Shown here in pieces: positions 1-9,115 of a stretch of DNA of 20,368 nt. Each line of letters opens with the position of its first letter. Position 1 is the first letter of the stretch. The translations under genes and the position numbers were made by a program. This DNA is from Antrodiella citrinella. Taxonomy: Eukaryota > Basidiomycota > Agaricomycetes > Polyporales > Steccherinaceae. Under the pieces are notes generated by a model that saw nothing but the letters and a program-made list of their open reading frames with translations, was not told the DNA's origin and did no database searches. Location: the NCBI GenBank assembly GCA_004802725.1, contig SGPM01000424.1, forward strand, positions 1-20,368, read 5' to 3'.

Positions 1-448
1 TCAACTTCTTCGTCGATAGGTCGAATTGGAGTTTACGTAGCTGTGGAAACCGTTGTGACCTTGAAGACTAAGTGTAAATATTCTGTTGTACTCATACCGC
101 TTGGTTCCGATTACGAAGTCGAATTGCTATCGCTGTCATTCGTCATGCTCCAATTTCTGTCGGCATATAGGTGACGATGCGCCGAGATGTGAGTCAAAAG
201 TGATGATCTCGAGAATAGATTTACCAATAATAGGCTTCAATTAAATGTATGTTGTACAATTAAATTGATAATACACTATAGCATATAACTTCGACTTATT
301 TTCGGAATCTAATTATATCCGTCCCGCCCGCGCTGCTTACTGTGAACCGACTTCGCAGAGGACGATCTTGAAGTCCCCCCCTCCTTCGACGGGCCCTTTG
401 GCATTTAAGGTCTTCATATTTCGACGCAGCCGCAGTCGACGGATCCCA
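1..448. other. Upstream intergenic region of the Ytp1-like gene
   Basis: No coding signal is supported here. It contains an AT-rich patch at about 205-315, with the 9-mer CAATTAAAT repeated directly at 238-246 and 257-265. The 3' part, 330-448, presumably holds the promoter and leader of the Ytp1-like gene. No clear TATA box or other named element can be assigned. Confidence 0.5.
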
Positions 449-2408
449 ATGTTGTCGAAATCGGCCATGGTGGCGTTCAGGGCGCTGCTTATCGTCTTAC
501 TTGCTTGTGTCCTTCCGGTTGTCGCACACGAACATCACGAAGAGCTTACGGAGGAGGAACTCAATGTACCGGTTGATACAATCCTATGGATACACATGTT
601 CCTTCAGGCGATGGTCTGGGGAGTTCTGTTCCCGGTAGGAATGGTGCTTGGGCTCTCGAGAAGTAGATGGCATGTACCGCTCCAGGTATGTTGCTCCAAT
701 CAATGGTAGTACTGGGCTTTACATTGCTCTCATAGAGTGCAGGATTTGCTTTGACCCTTGGTGGATACATCTTAGGCCACGCGCACAAAGGTCGATCGTT
801 CTTAGCCGGAGCCCACGGCACAATGGCCAACGTCATATTCATCCCCATATTCCTCCAGCTTGCCCTCGGAATCTATTTGAAGCTGCATGTACACGAGAAA
901 TCTGTCCGACCATATGCTGTTATCGCGCACGGTGTCGTTGGCAAGGCGTATCCAGTTATCGGTTGGGTGCAAATGCTCTTTGGCGCAATTGCCTTCAGAG
1001 GGTACTGTCGCGGCGGCCACCTCGGACAATGTTTGGCGCACTATATCATGGTAAGCTCATACGCTCGTCACTCAAATTATAATCTGACATCCTTTCAGGG
1101 AAGTGGTTTCATTGCGTATGCCATCATCATGGCAATCATGCTTTTGGTAGGGGAGGCATGGGTCAGGCGTAGTGGACGCAGCCCTGAATGGTGGGATTCA
1201 TGGATCATCACATTATGGGTACGTCTCATCAGCTTATTTAGTTCTCTCGCTAATGCGAAGCTTACTAGGGAATTGGTACGCATCTTACCTCTACCCACTT
1301 ATGATCACTTTCTCATTTTAGCGCAGTCAATACCTTCACAGAGCACCACGGCGGTAGCTGGTCTGTCAAAGACATGCAACACACGTGAGTTTTACCCCTT
1401 GCTGCTTGAGTTGAAAGATCGTTGACATTTTTACAGCATCCTCGGTGTCCTCTGTACGCAATATTGCAATATGATCAGAATTCTAGTCGCTGACTTCTCG
1501 ACTATACAGGGTGGTGTGGTGGTATGTTGGGCATCTTCCTTGCACGTAACAATCAGGTATGTCCATTCCGACGATACTTCCGCGCCGTATTGTGCTAATC
1601 ATCCGTCCGAAGCGCACTGTTGTGCCCTCCCTCATGTAAGATTACTTCTCCTGCATCATTTGAATCACTGTTCTCATTTCCTGTAGTATCATTCTTACTG
1701 GATGGGCTATGTCTGAGCATGCCCAAGCGTTGATGATATCAACAAAGGTAAGATCATCCCTCTCATGCTCGCTCAAATCGAGCTGACATGTGCACCAGGT
1801 CCATGCGACATTTGGAAAAACGCTCATGCTCGCTGGGGTAGCTCGTATCATCGAGGTTTGCTTCATCGTCCCGAAGTTCACGCCTGAAACCTCAAGCATT
1901 GCGGACGACAACAACAGTGAACATACTCTTGCTGACATGGTCAATGGCGGAAGCGGAGCTCACGCCGTGAAGACATTCAGACATCTGCCGCCTTTCGTAT
2001 GACAAGTCCATTCACTCCACTATGTAGCAGTTCTCACCAGTTTGATCACTATGTAGCTTCTGGTTGCTGCGGGTCTCATCTTCATGTCGGCCACTGACGA
2101 AGAACTTCATTTCGTTCATGACGAAGGCATGGACCATGTCACATACCTTCTGATCATGTACAGGTGTGTGGCAGATCCATGAGCACAACTGCATTATCCT
2201 GATCGCCGTTATTCCCAGCCTCGCCTTCGTTATCTACACCTTGATCGTGTCCCTTATTCATCTGTACACTGTCACCGGCCGCAACGCGTCTTCTGCTGCC
2301 GCGAACGGCAGCATCGAACTCACGACCCCTACGTCGAAGTGGTATGCCCGTGTTCCAAGTGGTGATGTCGATGCGGAGAACCATGTCATTGGGGAAGATG
2401 ACGATTGA
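449..2408 (+). CDS. Ytp1/DUF2427 family multi-pass membrane protein (12 exons)
   Basis: Spliced by eye: 449-685, 736-1050, 1099-1218, 1269-1275, 1327-1384, 1437-1453, 1510-1556, 1613-1635, 1687-1747, 1799-1996, 2057-2163, 2219-2408. The sum is 1380 nt, or 459 aa, with every junction in phase. The protein opens with a hydrophobic signal-like segment followed by HEHHEE. It continues through many hydrophobic helices with internal histidines, as in the cytochrome-b561-like DUF2427 region, and ends in a C-terminal Ytp1 region containing [28 protein letters not shown] and [11 protein letters not shown]. Family proteins are fungal integral membrane proteins of unclear biochemical role, so no reaction is assigned. 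The in-frame ATG at 467 has a better start context (gccATGg) and sits directly before the signal-like segment, so the true start may be there (453 aa). Exons 4, 6 and 8 are only 7, 17 and 23 nt. Family assignment rests on recalled motifs; the splice model is internally consistent. Confidence 0.9.
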
Positions 2409-2847
2409 TCATATACATTTCATCTTTCGGCGTTTGTTGTGTCACCTTTTCCACTTGTCTGTGCGGGCTCTGGTAAGATACAGGTTGGAGTGTCTGTTGT
2501 ATCCAATTTTTTTTACTCTTTAATGGATAGAAACTACATTGATACATCGGATGCACCCTCTTTCGCGTTAGGTTTGCATATCCTCGAGCGGCTGTTTGTG
2601 CTTTCCACCATTCTAGGAGTGGGTCAAAGATACGACAAAAACATACGCTATGCCACCCGCCTTTGTTCCGTGCTCACATATCAGTTCTTTCAACTGAGAA
2701 CAATGGTCTTGAGATCTGACGTCTCTCAAGGACTCGCTACGCTGGGGAAGACCGAATACAACGACCATCCCGCAATCCTCCAGACATAGTGGGCAAGTGT
2801 TCGATTTCGAACTCATTTGTGCCTTCTTGTTGACCAGTTCTGTAGTC
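2409..2847. other. Intergenic spacer between the Ytp1-like and BTB genes
   Basis: This 439-bp spacer has short open frames on both strands but no recognisable domain or consistent splice pattern. It presumably holds the 3' end of the Ytp1-like transcript and the promoter of the BTB gene. Confidence 0.5.
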
Positions 2848-3934
2848 ATGTCTGCAAATTCATCAAGTTGCACAATGGATCAGAAGTCCCACGACGCTCT
2901 TTGTCCTCGAGATGCCCCCGCTCCTTTCAATAAACCTTCCGCCACCCTTATCCTTCGCACCTCCGATCACGTCGACTTCCGGGTCCGCTTATCCATCCTT
3001 GTGGAAGCGTCACCGTTCTTCGAAGATATGCTTACGCTTCCCAACGGACCTGACGATGCGGTTCGAGTAGACCAGGAATACCGCGATGGGCTTCTTGTCG
3101 TCGCGGTGACGGAAACAAGCCGGACAATGGAGAATCTCTTGAGGTTTTGCTACCCTGTGGCGAACCCTACGCTGACGGAACCCGTCGAGATCTGCGACGT
3201 CCTGGAGGCATCCAGGAAGTATCTCATGGAAGACATCGAGGCGCAAATTCATTTGCTCTTTGTCCGAGTCAATTCAGTGGATGCCCATCCGCTCGCGTTC
3301 TACGCATATGCAGTGATGCACGGGTGGAGGGAGGAGATAAGGCTTGCGGCGAAAGCGTCTTTGCAGCACCCCTTTCCCGCGGGCACCTTCGTTCGGGAGA
3401 TGGAGTTCATGTCCACCGGCGCGTACATCCGTCTGGGGCCAGGCGTACCACAAAACATGTTCCGATGTTGCGGCGGGCGAGATCTTCAGGCGCTTAGATC
3501 GGATGCCGTATTGCTTTGGTCGACGAGCCGCAGATCTGGTCTACATGCAAACACTTGGACAAAATCGCAGCACCCTTCTCGCCTCCCTCCTCTGCGCCTA
3601 GACACCATATGGTCTACATCGCGGGGATGCAGACAATCAGAGTGACCGCCTGGCTCTTGGACTATCTAGAAGGCTTGCGTGACGAGGTGCTGAAACGGCC
3701 TTGTGGATACACCGTCGAGAAGAACAACGAGAAGTTGAATCAATACATCTTGAAGGGCATGCAGAACTGCACCCTTTGTGCTTCACAAGTCATATCAGAC
3801 ATGGATGGCTTAGCGCGTCGTATAGAGATCAACGTGAACAAAGTCATTGCTAATGTGAGTTATGTCCGCTCACTATATATGCATATTCGACGTTTGCTGA
3901 CCAGATTCAACTTGAAATTCATGACGAATTTTGA
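2848..3934 (+). pseudogene. BTB/POZ domain protein with two reading-frame breaks
   Basis: The first frame runs from ATG 2848 (or 2875) to about 3435. It gives an agaricomycete-type BTB domain: SATLILRTSDHVDFRVRLSI, ASPFFEDMLTLP, a LLRFCYP segment, and the helical YLMEDIEAQIHLLF region. After MSTGAYIRL (about 3412-3435) the expected C-terminal part continues one frame over, as WGQAYHKTCSDVAAGEIF. It then shifts again near 3495-3516 to IWSTCKHLDKIA, followed by VLKRPCGYTV and CTLCASQVISDMDG. The last intron is intact: gtgagt at 3855 to ccag at 3904 (50 nt). It joins KVIAN to IQLEIHDEF and a stop at 3932-3934, which is how I expect this family to end. BTB proteins of this type are probably adaptors, for example for cullin-3 ligases; that is inferred from family knowledge. 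The two shifts mean a broken gene or two sequencing errors. Without them the protein would be about 340 aa. Confidence 0.75.
3855..3904 (+). other. Intact 50-nt intron near the end of the BTB gene
   Basis: The donor GTGAGT and acceptor CCAG flank a phase-0 junction. Splicing replaces a long unrelated read-through frame with a ten-codon terminal exon ending in a stop. The intact signals suggest the frame breaks upstream are recent or artefactual. Confidence 0.8.
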
Positions 3935-4185
3935 ACGCTGGACCACGTTGAGACGAAGAATTGCCGCCGGCAGGAACGAATGTTATCTGCACAGCACTAT
4001 CATCGACGAGAGGCTGTTCAAGTTGTCACGGTGTACCCCGGATGGTGGGTTTTCTGGTTGTATCATTTCGCAGCTCGCTCCCGATTTACTAGTTGCCACA
4101 AGTCTTGTCCAATCCTATATATCTGCATTCAATGGCGGTATACAAACATAGAAGATATACGCACAGCCAGATCGGTGTTCAAATC

Positions 4186-4522
4186 TTACGGTTCCCAACA
4201 TGCAAGCTCGATCTCAAGTTCAAAAAAGGACCGTGTCAGCGCAACTTCCTTCCTCTCCCATGTTCTAATGTACACATCGGCGAATCCACCGGCGTCAACG
4301 GCCTCTTTGCTAGTGCAGGCGACGCCATTGAGATAGAACGCACGCGAAAGCTTGTTATAGCTTGTGACCGACTTCATGGTCAATCTCCGCAACAGCTCTC
4401 GATTGCCCTTCACCCCTATTACAAGGCCGTTGTTGGGATTCTGAAGCTATTCCAAAGCGTGAGACGTTGACGATATACAGGTCCAATGGTGCACTTACAT
4501 CCCAGAGCACATCCAACGAGTC
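4186..4522 (-). pseudogene. N-terminal relic of an agaric TKL-like protein kinase
   Basis: On the minus strand, 4499-4522 encodes DSLDVLWD, followed by a textbook donor gtaagt. A 58-nt intron (4441-4498) ends in cttcag. The frame then continues in phase 0 from 4440 to NPNNGLVIGVKGNRELLRRL, an N-terminal helix, and AFYLNGVACTSKEAVDAGGF. It reaches the glycine-rich loop GGFADVY, then ERKEVALTRS, and stops at 4186. This is the layout I associate with agaric kinases that have a helical N-terminus and a GGFxDVY loop followed by VALK. The expected ATP-binding lysine reads threonine (ACA, where AAA is expected). No catalytic loop or DFG motif was found downstream. A gtaaga at 4189 could start another intron, acceptor at 4123, but the frame then stops about eleven codons later. 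The reading frame also has a stop just upstream of 4522. I read it as a truncated, non-functional copy. No ATG can be assigned. Confidence 0.62.
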
Positions 4523-5493
4523 TTAGATAACGTCCGTGGGTATGACACCGGCATTGGTTGATTCATGTTGATTCTCTGGGATCGCGGCGTCGAACCAGCT
4601 GAGGATTTCGGCCTTGCGGGATTCACTGATCTCGACTATAGTAAGGAACGATTGTCTTCCGCACCGAGGTCAGCCAAGGAGACTAATCTCGACCTGTATA
4701 ACATGATGAGCAGATTTAGAGAGCGATCGGAAATTGACGGCACGCAAACCGGTAAACTCTGCCATCGACACCTCAGTAGTACTAGCAGTACAGGACAAAT
4801 CTAAACGTTCGTTGAATCTTGCTTTGATATCGATGTGCCGATGGTCGGCTAGCCGTTGGTCAAATGATCTAAAGACTTGGACCTTGGTAGGAGTCCAGAG
4901 TCCAGAAGAACCGATGGCGACCCCACTTTCAATCGATATGGCTTCTTCAACGGGACATATAAATCTGTGAATGAAGTTCGCTCAGCGTTTCGTACTATCG
5001 TCGTAGGCGACAAACATATACCTGCGACTCCGTGGTCCATAGATTATCGACTACTTCAAAGCCCTACGGGTCGAAGTACAAACGCGGCCTGTTAAACAGA
5101 CAGTGCTCAACAGCGAGCTCACACAGAAATGGTGCCATATTGGAGTCGGAAGATGTACTGCATGCCGTGCGGCGGGATGTATTTGGCCGGAAGTAAACCG
5201 TTTGCGTTATAAGTTGGCGGCCGATGCTGTTGATGGCATACCGCGATTCCTAAGGTACGTGAGGTGTTTTTGATACCCACTAGTCGCACTGACCTTTTGA
5301 CCTCTCATAAGATACGGCTCGAAATATAAGCTCATACGGGCAGTGGACATGACTGCAATCGCTGTGAGCATCTTCCACAAATACTGTATTCTGTTCATAT
5401 CTAAACAAAGGGAAATAATCTGTGTGAAAACTAATCACTGGCCATCAGTAATCATACCACATGGCCATCTGTGAATGGTGCTCGCACCTAATT
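4523..5493. other. Relic-like intergenic tract without a supported gene
   Basis: This is about 970 bp between the kinase relic and the end of the F-box gene. Both strands carry short open frames with no convincing domain. A plus-strand stretch at 5150-5395 can be spliced (gtacgt at about 5256 to ataag at about 5310) into a short frame containing EVNRLRYKLAADAVDG. That faintly recalls a motif from agaric F-box/WD-type proteins, but too little is present to call a gene. Confidence 0.45.
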
Positions 5494-7251
5494 TCAATCG
5501 ACGATCTCAAGTCTACCGTAGTCAAACAGCGTCACCCTTCCATCAATGTGCCCCACAGCGATTCGACCCTCTTCCTCGTCCAACGCCAGACGTCCCCATT
5601 TACTTGCCGTCTCGCAAATCTGCAACAACCGCGTTTCTGCGTCAACCACAGGTTCGCCGTTACCGCTCGCAAGTATCCGCCCTGCGATGCGCTGGCCATG
5701 ATCCCCTGCCTGGGTCGGATCCGGATCCGTCTGAGCGTCGATCCATACGGCCGTTCCGTATGGTCCAAGAATTAAATCCGACGGTGTGAACATGCGCATA
5801 GGTGAGGCGATGACGGCTATCGGTTGTGGTTGGGGGGCATAGGGGGTACTTGTGGGAACGGTAGGATCGAAGTGGGGGTTGGGGTGGATCACGAAGTGGT
5901 GTAGCAAGTTGACGGGCCACGGATAGTAGCTGTCGAAACGAACGAGAAGTGTGATAGGCGGAGGGTAACGAGAAGCCGGATGCGACTGCCTCAACCTCGG
6001 GATTGAGTACTCGACTGTGTCGATTCTGTACTGCCATTGGTATGCGGCAATGGGGTCTATACACACGCCCATACCTGGATCAAACAAGCAGTCAGAACAT
6101 GCACTGTGGAGAGACCTGAGGAGAATAAAAATACCTGTGTCCACTGGCATGCGGTACAATAGGATTCGTCTCGTACGGAACATTATAACGTATTTGTCGT
6201 ACACTGCCAGCCGGAGGAAGATCTTGACTCTGTCGTCCATACTGACAGGATCAGCCACACTGAAAGGTACGCGAAGCATGAACATGGTGTCCCCCGTCAG
6301 AACATTCCGAGCTTGAACAACCGCGGTGTCGCTTGTCTCATTGTTCCTCTCGAAGAACAAGAGAGAACCGTGCAGGGCGCGGGGATGAGAGGAGCTTGGA
6401 AACTGCGAGAGCATCTTGAATGGCTCAGAGAGGGGAGATTTATCGTGGGCTTCATTCACGCCGTACGCCATGAACTTGTGAATGTCGCTTTCATTCGACC
6501 TGTCAGTACGATACGAAATGACGGGTGGTCGGCAACGAACATGCATTCATCCTTATGAGATGCACGAAGGACAGGTGAAAATGTAGGATACTCACCTTAC
6601 AAAGGCACCGCGACTCACAATGAACGCAACGGGGTGAGTAGGATCGGAGTTCACGAGCAACAAAGACCAGGCCATGCGCTCTGGTTTGTAGTCGATAGCT
6701 GCACAGCGAAGTGGGGAACTCTGGTGTAGATCCCAGCACGTCAAAGTAGACCGAATAAGTGGCTCTGCGGACTCGGAGTCGACATAGAAACCAATTTGTA
6801 GCAGCCAACGGTTGCCCCGTCCGGGAAGGAAGTGTATTCCTGCCACTTTGCTGTGGTCCGAGTGATCCAGAGGACTGGGACGGAGATCGAGCGTTCGTGA
6901 CGCCGTTGGAGTGGGTGAAGTCCAATTGTGATGTAGGTGGATAGTGTTCCTATACAGCATCTCAAGATCGAGTGCATCCAATGGCAGCAAATTCCTGCCT
7001 CGAATTCCGGGAACGGGAATGTTAGGCTCGAACGCATCCCTGATTAATACATCTAGCCATACGCTGCGACTGCGCGTGATCGCGTTCAAGCCACCGCACG
7101 TCTAATGGACCAAGAGAACAGTGTCAGTCAGATCAGCACGATATAAGTGGTCGAAGAGACATACCTGTCGCACTACTAAGATATCTCTCACAGACACATA
7201 ACGCAGGATATGCCAAAGAGTTTCCACAGGCAATTCTGCTAGCGCTGCCAT
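5494..7251 (-). CDS. F-box domain protein (4 exons)
   Basis: Minus-strand exons are 7251-7165, 7101-6596, 6499-6135 and 6074-5494; they sum to 1539 nt (512 aa) and stay in phase. Exon 1 encodes an N-terminal F-box half, LAELPVETLWHILRYVSVRD. It is continued across a phase-0 intron by TCGGLNAITRSRSVWLDVLI, completing an F-box of about 45 residues. The rest reads as a beta-rich agaricomycete F-box protein with alternating hydrophobic strands (for example SLLLVNSDPTHPVAFIVSRG, VTLFDYGRLEIVD) and a late EEEGRIAVGHIDGR turn reminiscent of a WD-type blade. The role inferred from the family is a substrate receptor of an SCF ubiquitin ligase; the substrate is unknown. The 60-nt intron 6075-6134 is in frame, so its retention would add 20 residues. 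The intron after exon 2 is ambiguous: I used 6500-6595 (96 nt), but a 49-nt alternative exists. It is transcribed away from the UBX gene. Confidence 0.77.
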
Positions 7252-7608
7252 TACACGTGTGTGCGATGCTAGGCTACGGGTCGAAGCAGAAATTTACGGG
7301 CCAAATCAACATAGGTAGCTGGCACTGTGGCGAGACTGGTGGTGGTAGAATAGATCTATCATCCTCAGTGCTTCTTGTCAAAAAGAAATAGTCGGCGGTG
7401 TTAGCAACTTCATCATTTCGAAGTCATCAAATTCTGCTTTTTGGGGAATCGGAAATTGCCGTCATGACATCTAGGCGCGATGATTCTTAAGATCATGCTT
7501 GATCCAATCTTGATCAGATGCTTTACGTGACCTCCTGCTCAGCGCTCTGCAACTTCTTCCACGACGTCCAACTCTCTTTCCCCGCGATTTACAGACAAAT
7601 CAACTACC
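7252..7608. promoter_or_regulatory. Divergent promoter region of the F-box and UBX genes
   Basis: This is a 357-bp spacer between two start codons pointing away from each other. It has no supported gene of its own. The last 80 bp before the UBX start are C/T-rich (cttcttcc, actctctttcccc), as is common in fungal leaders. Shared regulation is an inference from geometry alone. Confidence 0.5.
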
Positions 7609-9115
7609 ATGTCTGACAAGGATGTTCTTCTTTCGATGGGATTTGATGCGGGCAGGGTAGAATGTCGGTAGTCTCAGCGGACTATACCATGACGCGTCCC
7701 CAGCTGACGCCACTTGTAGGGGCACTCAAAGCAACAGGTAATCGTGGTCTTCAGCCTGCGATGGACCATATCCTCGAGAACGAGGGAAAACCAGTGCCCG
7801 ATCTCTCCGGCGTGACGGCGAACAGTAGCTCGTCAGGTGGCGGTGGTGGCGGGGATGTACCGATGGATGAGGACGATGACGAAGATGCCGCAGCCCTGAG
7901 AGCAGTATATGGTGGATCTACTGCCAGTGCTACTGCTGCCGCTGCTGCGGATGTGGAGGCTAAGGTGTGTCTACGGTTTGTTATCTACGTGATGCGCACT
8001 TGTCTCATCTCATATGTTATAGAGCATCAAGTGCTCGCAGTGTGGAAAGATATTCAAGAATACTGCATTGGTCAACTATCACGCGGAGAAGAGTGGTCAT
8101 GATCAATTTGAGGAATCCTTGGAAGAGGTGTGCACCATGTTAAACGTTGTGCGCGCGATCCAGTATAAACTTTATTCTGCAGGTCAAGCCACTGACGGAA
8201 GAAGAGAAGAAGCAAAAGCTGGAAGAGCTTCGACTGAAGATGGCCGAAAAGCGTGCCGTCAAGCAGAAGGAAACGGCCAAGGAAGATAAGGCTAATGAAG
8301 CCATCCGTCGGAAAGCTGGCAGGGTTTGTGATCGTTCGTCGGTCCCCATCTACCTCGTTCTGAAGATGAATCTAGGACATGAACGATCTGAGAGAAGAGC
8401 TTAAACACAAAGAGCTGATCAAGGAAGCAGAGAACAAGCGGAGGGGTGAGAAATACATGCACTAGTACGCTCACTATTCAACCCACTGAGTGTACGACCA
8501 TGGTACAGAGAAAGTCGAAGATCAGAAAGCTCGTGCTGCAATCAAGGCCCAGATCGAAGCTGACAAGAAGGCACGGGCGGAGAAAGCAGCTCGTGAAAAG
8601 GCACTTCGGGAGGGCAACACATATGTCGAAAGCTCTTCAGCGGCAGCATCGTCAGCAGCACCTGCTGCTGCCGCTGCGTCAAACGTTGCAGGCAAAGATT
8701 ATCCTCACACACGGCTGCAGATCCGGCTTGCGAGCGGTGGTCAGCCGTACACAACGACTCTTTCCAGCGATGCCAGTAAGCATTTCCGTCGTCTGGTCAG
8801 AATTAGTCTTAGTTTGACACTCGTATAGCACTGCGTGAAGTAGCTGAGTTCCTGGCAGGTCAAGTGCTGGCTGTGGACGTCGAGACAGTCAACTTCGCAC
8901 AGCATTTCCCTAGGTGTGTTCCAGTCGTGGAATCTTCTTACTAGTTTATGTGTTCATGCAAGTTGTCGTTACTACAGGAAAGTGTTCTCCCATGCTGACT
9001 TCTCTCGAACATTGAAGGAATTGGGCTTGACGCCTTCCGCGGTACGCTCCTTCTGTTGCCATATGCATATATGCTGTACTGATTGCGGTATCCTTAGGTT
9101 CTTATTGCATCCTAG
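7609..9115 (+). CDS. UBA - C2H2 zinc finger - coiled coil - UBX protein (UBXN1/SAKS1-like Cdc48 adaptor)
   Basis: Nine exons: 7609-7663, 7720-7964, 8023-8127, 8183-8323, 8376-8445, 8491-8775, 8829-8913, 8978-9041, 9098-9115, giving 355 aa in phase. Residues 1-45 are a UBA domain (LLSMGFDAGRVEWALKATGN), which should bind ubiquitin. It is followed by a Gly-rich and acidic linker (GGGGGGDVPMDEDDDED). Next is a C2H2 finger with C104, C107, H120 and H126 (C-x2-C-x12-H-x5-H, ending HAEKSGHDQFEE), resembling the finger of Otu1-type proteins. Residues 136-247 are a highly charged Lys/Glu/Ala coiled coil. An Ala/Ser linker follows, and the UBX domain starts at about 275 (YPHTRLQIRL) with the Cdc48/p97-binding FPR loop at 327-329 (HFPRKVFS). 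The inferred role is to link ubiquitinated clients to Cdc48. The first intron uses a weak donor, GTCGGT, chosen because it restores the UBA tryptophan. Intron 5 is only 45 nt. Confidence 0.93.

Noticed and set aside
238..265. Duplicated CAATTAAAT as a possible regulatory element
   Set aside because: Two copies in AT-rich sequence are easily expected by chance; no known factor is implied.
2613..2873. Minus-strand frame containing TCPLCLEDCG, resembling the start of a RING finger
   Set aside because: Only one Cys pair with no His/Cys continuation at RING spacing. It overlaps the promoter and start of the BTB gene and is probably chance.
3905..4151. Read-through extension of the BTB frame past 3855
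   Set aside because: It exists only if the well-formed 50-nt intron is ignored. Splicing gives the expected family C-terminus and stop.
4877..5095. Plus-strand frame containing NRYGFFNGTYKSVNEV
   Set aside because: Protein-like in appearance but short, with no recognised family and no joining exons.
5150..5395. Spliceable plus-strand fragment with EVNRLRYKLAADAVDG, faintly like agaric F-box/WD proteins
   Set aside because: The match is a single short recalled motif; no flanking domain could be found.
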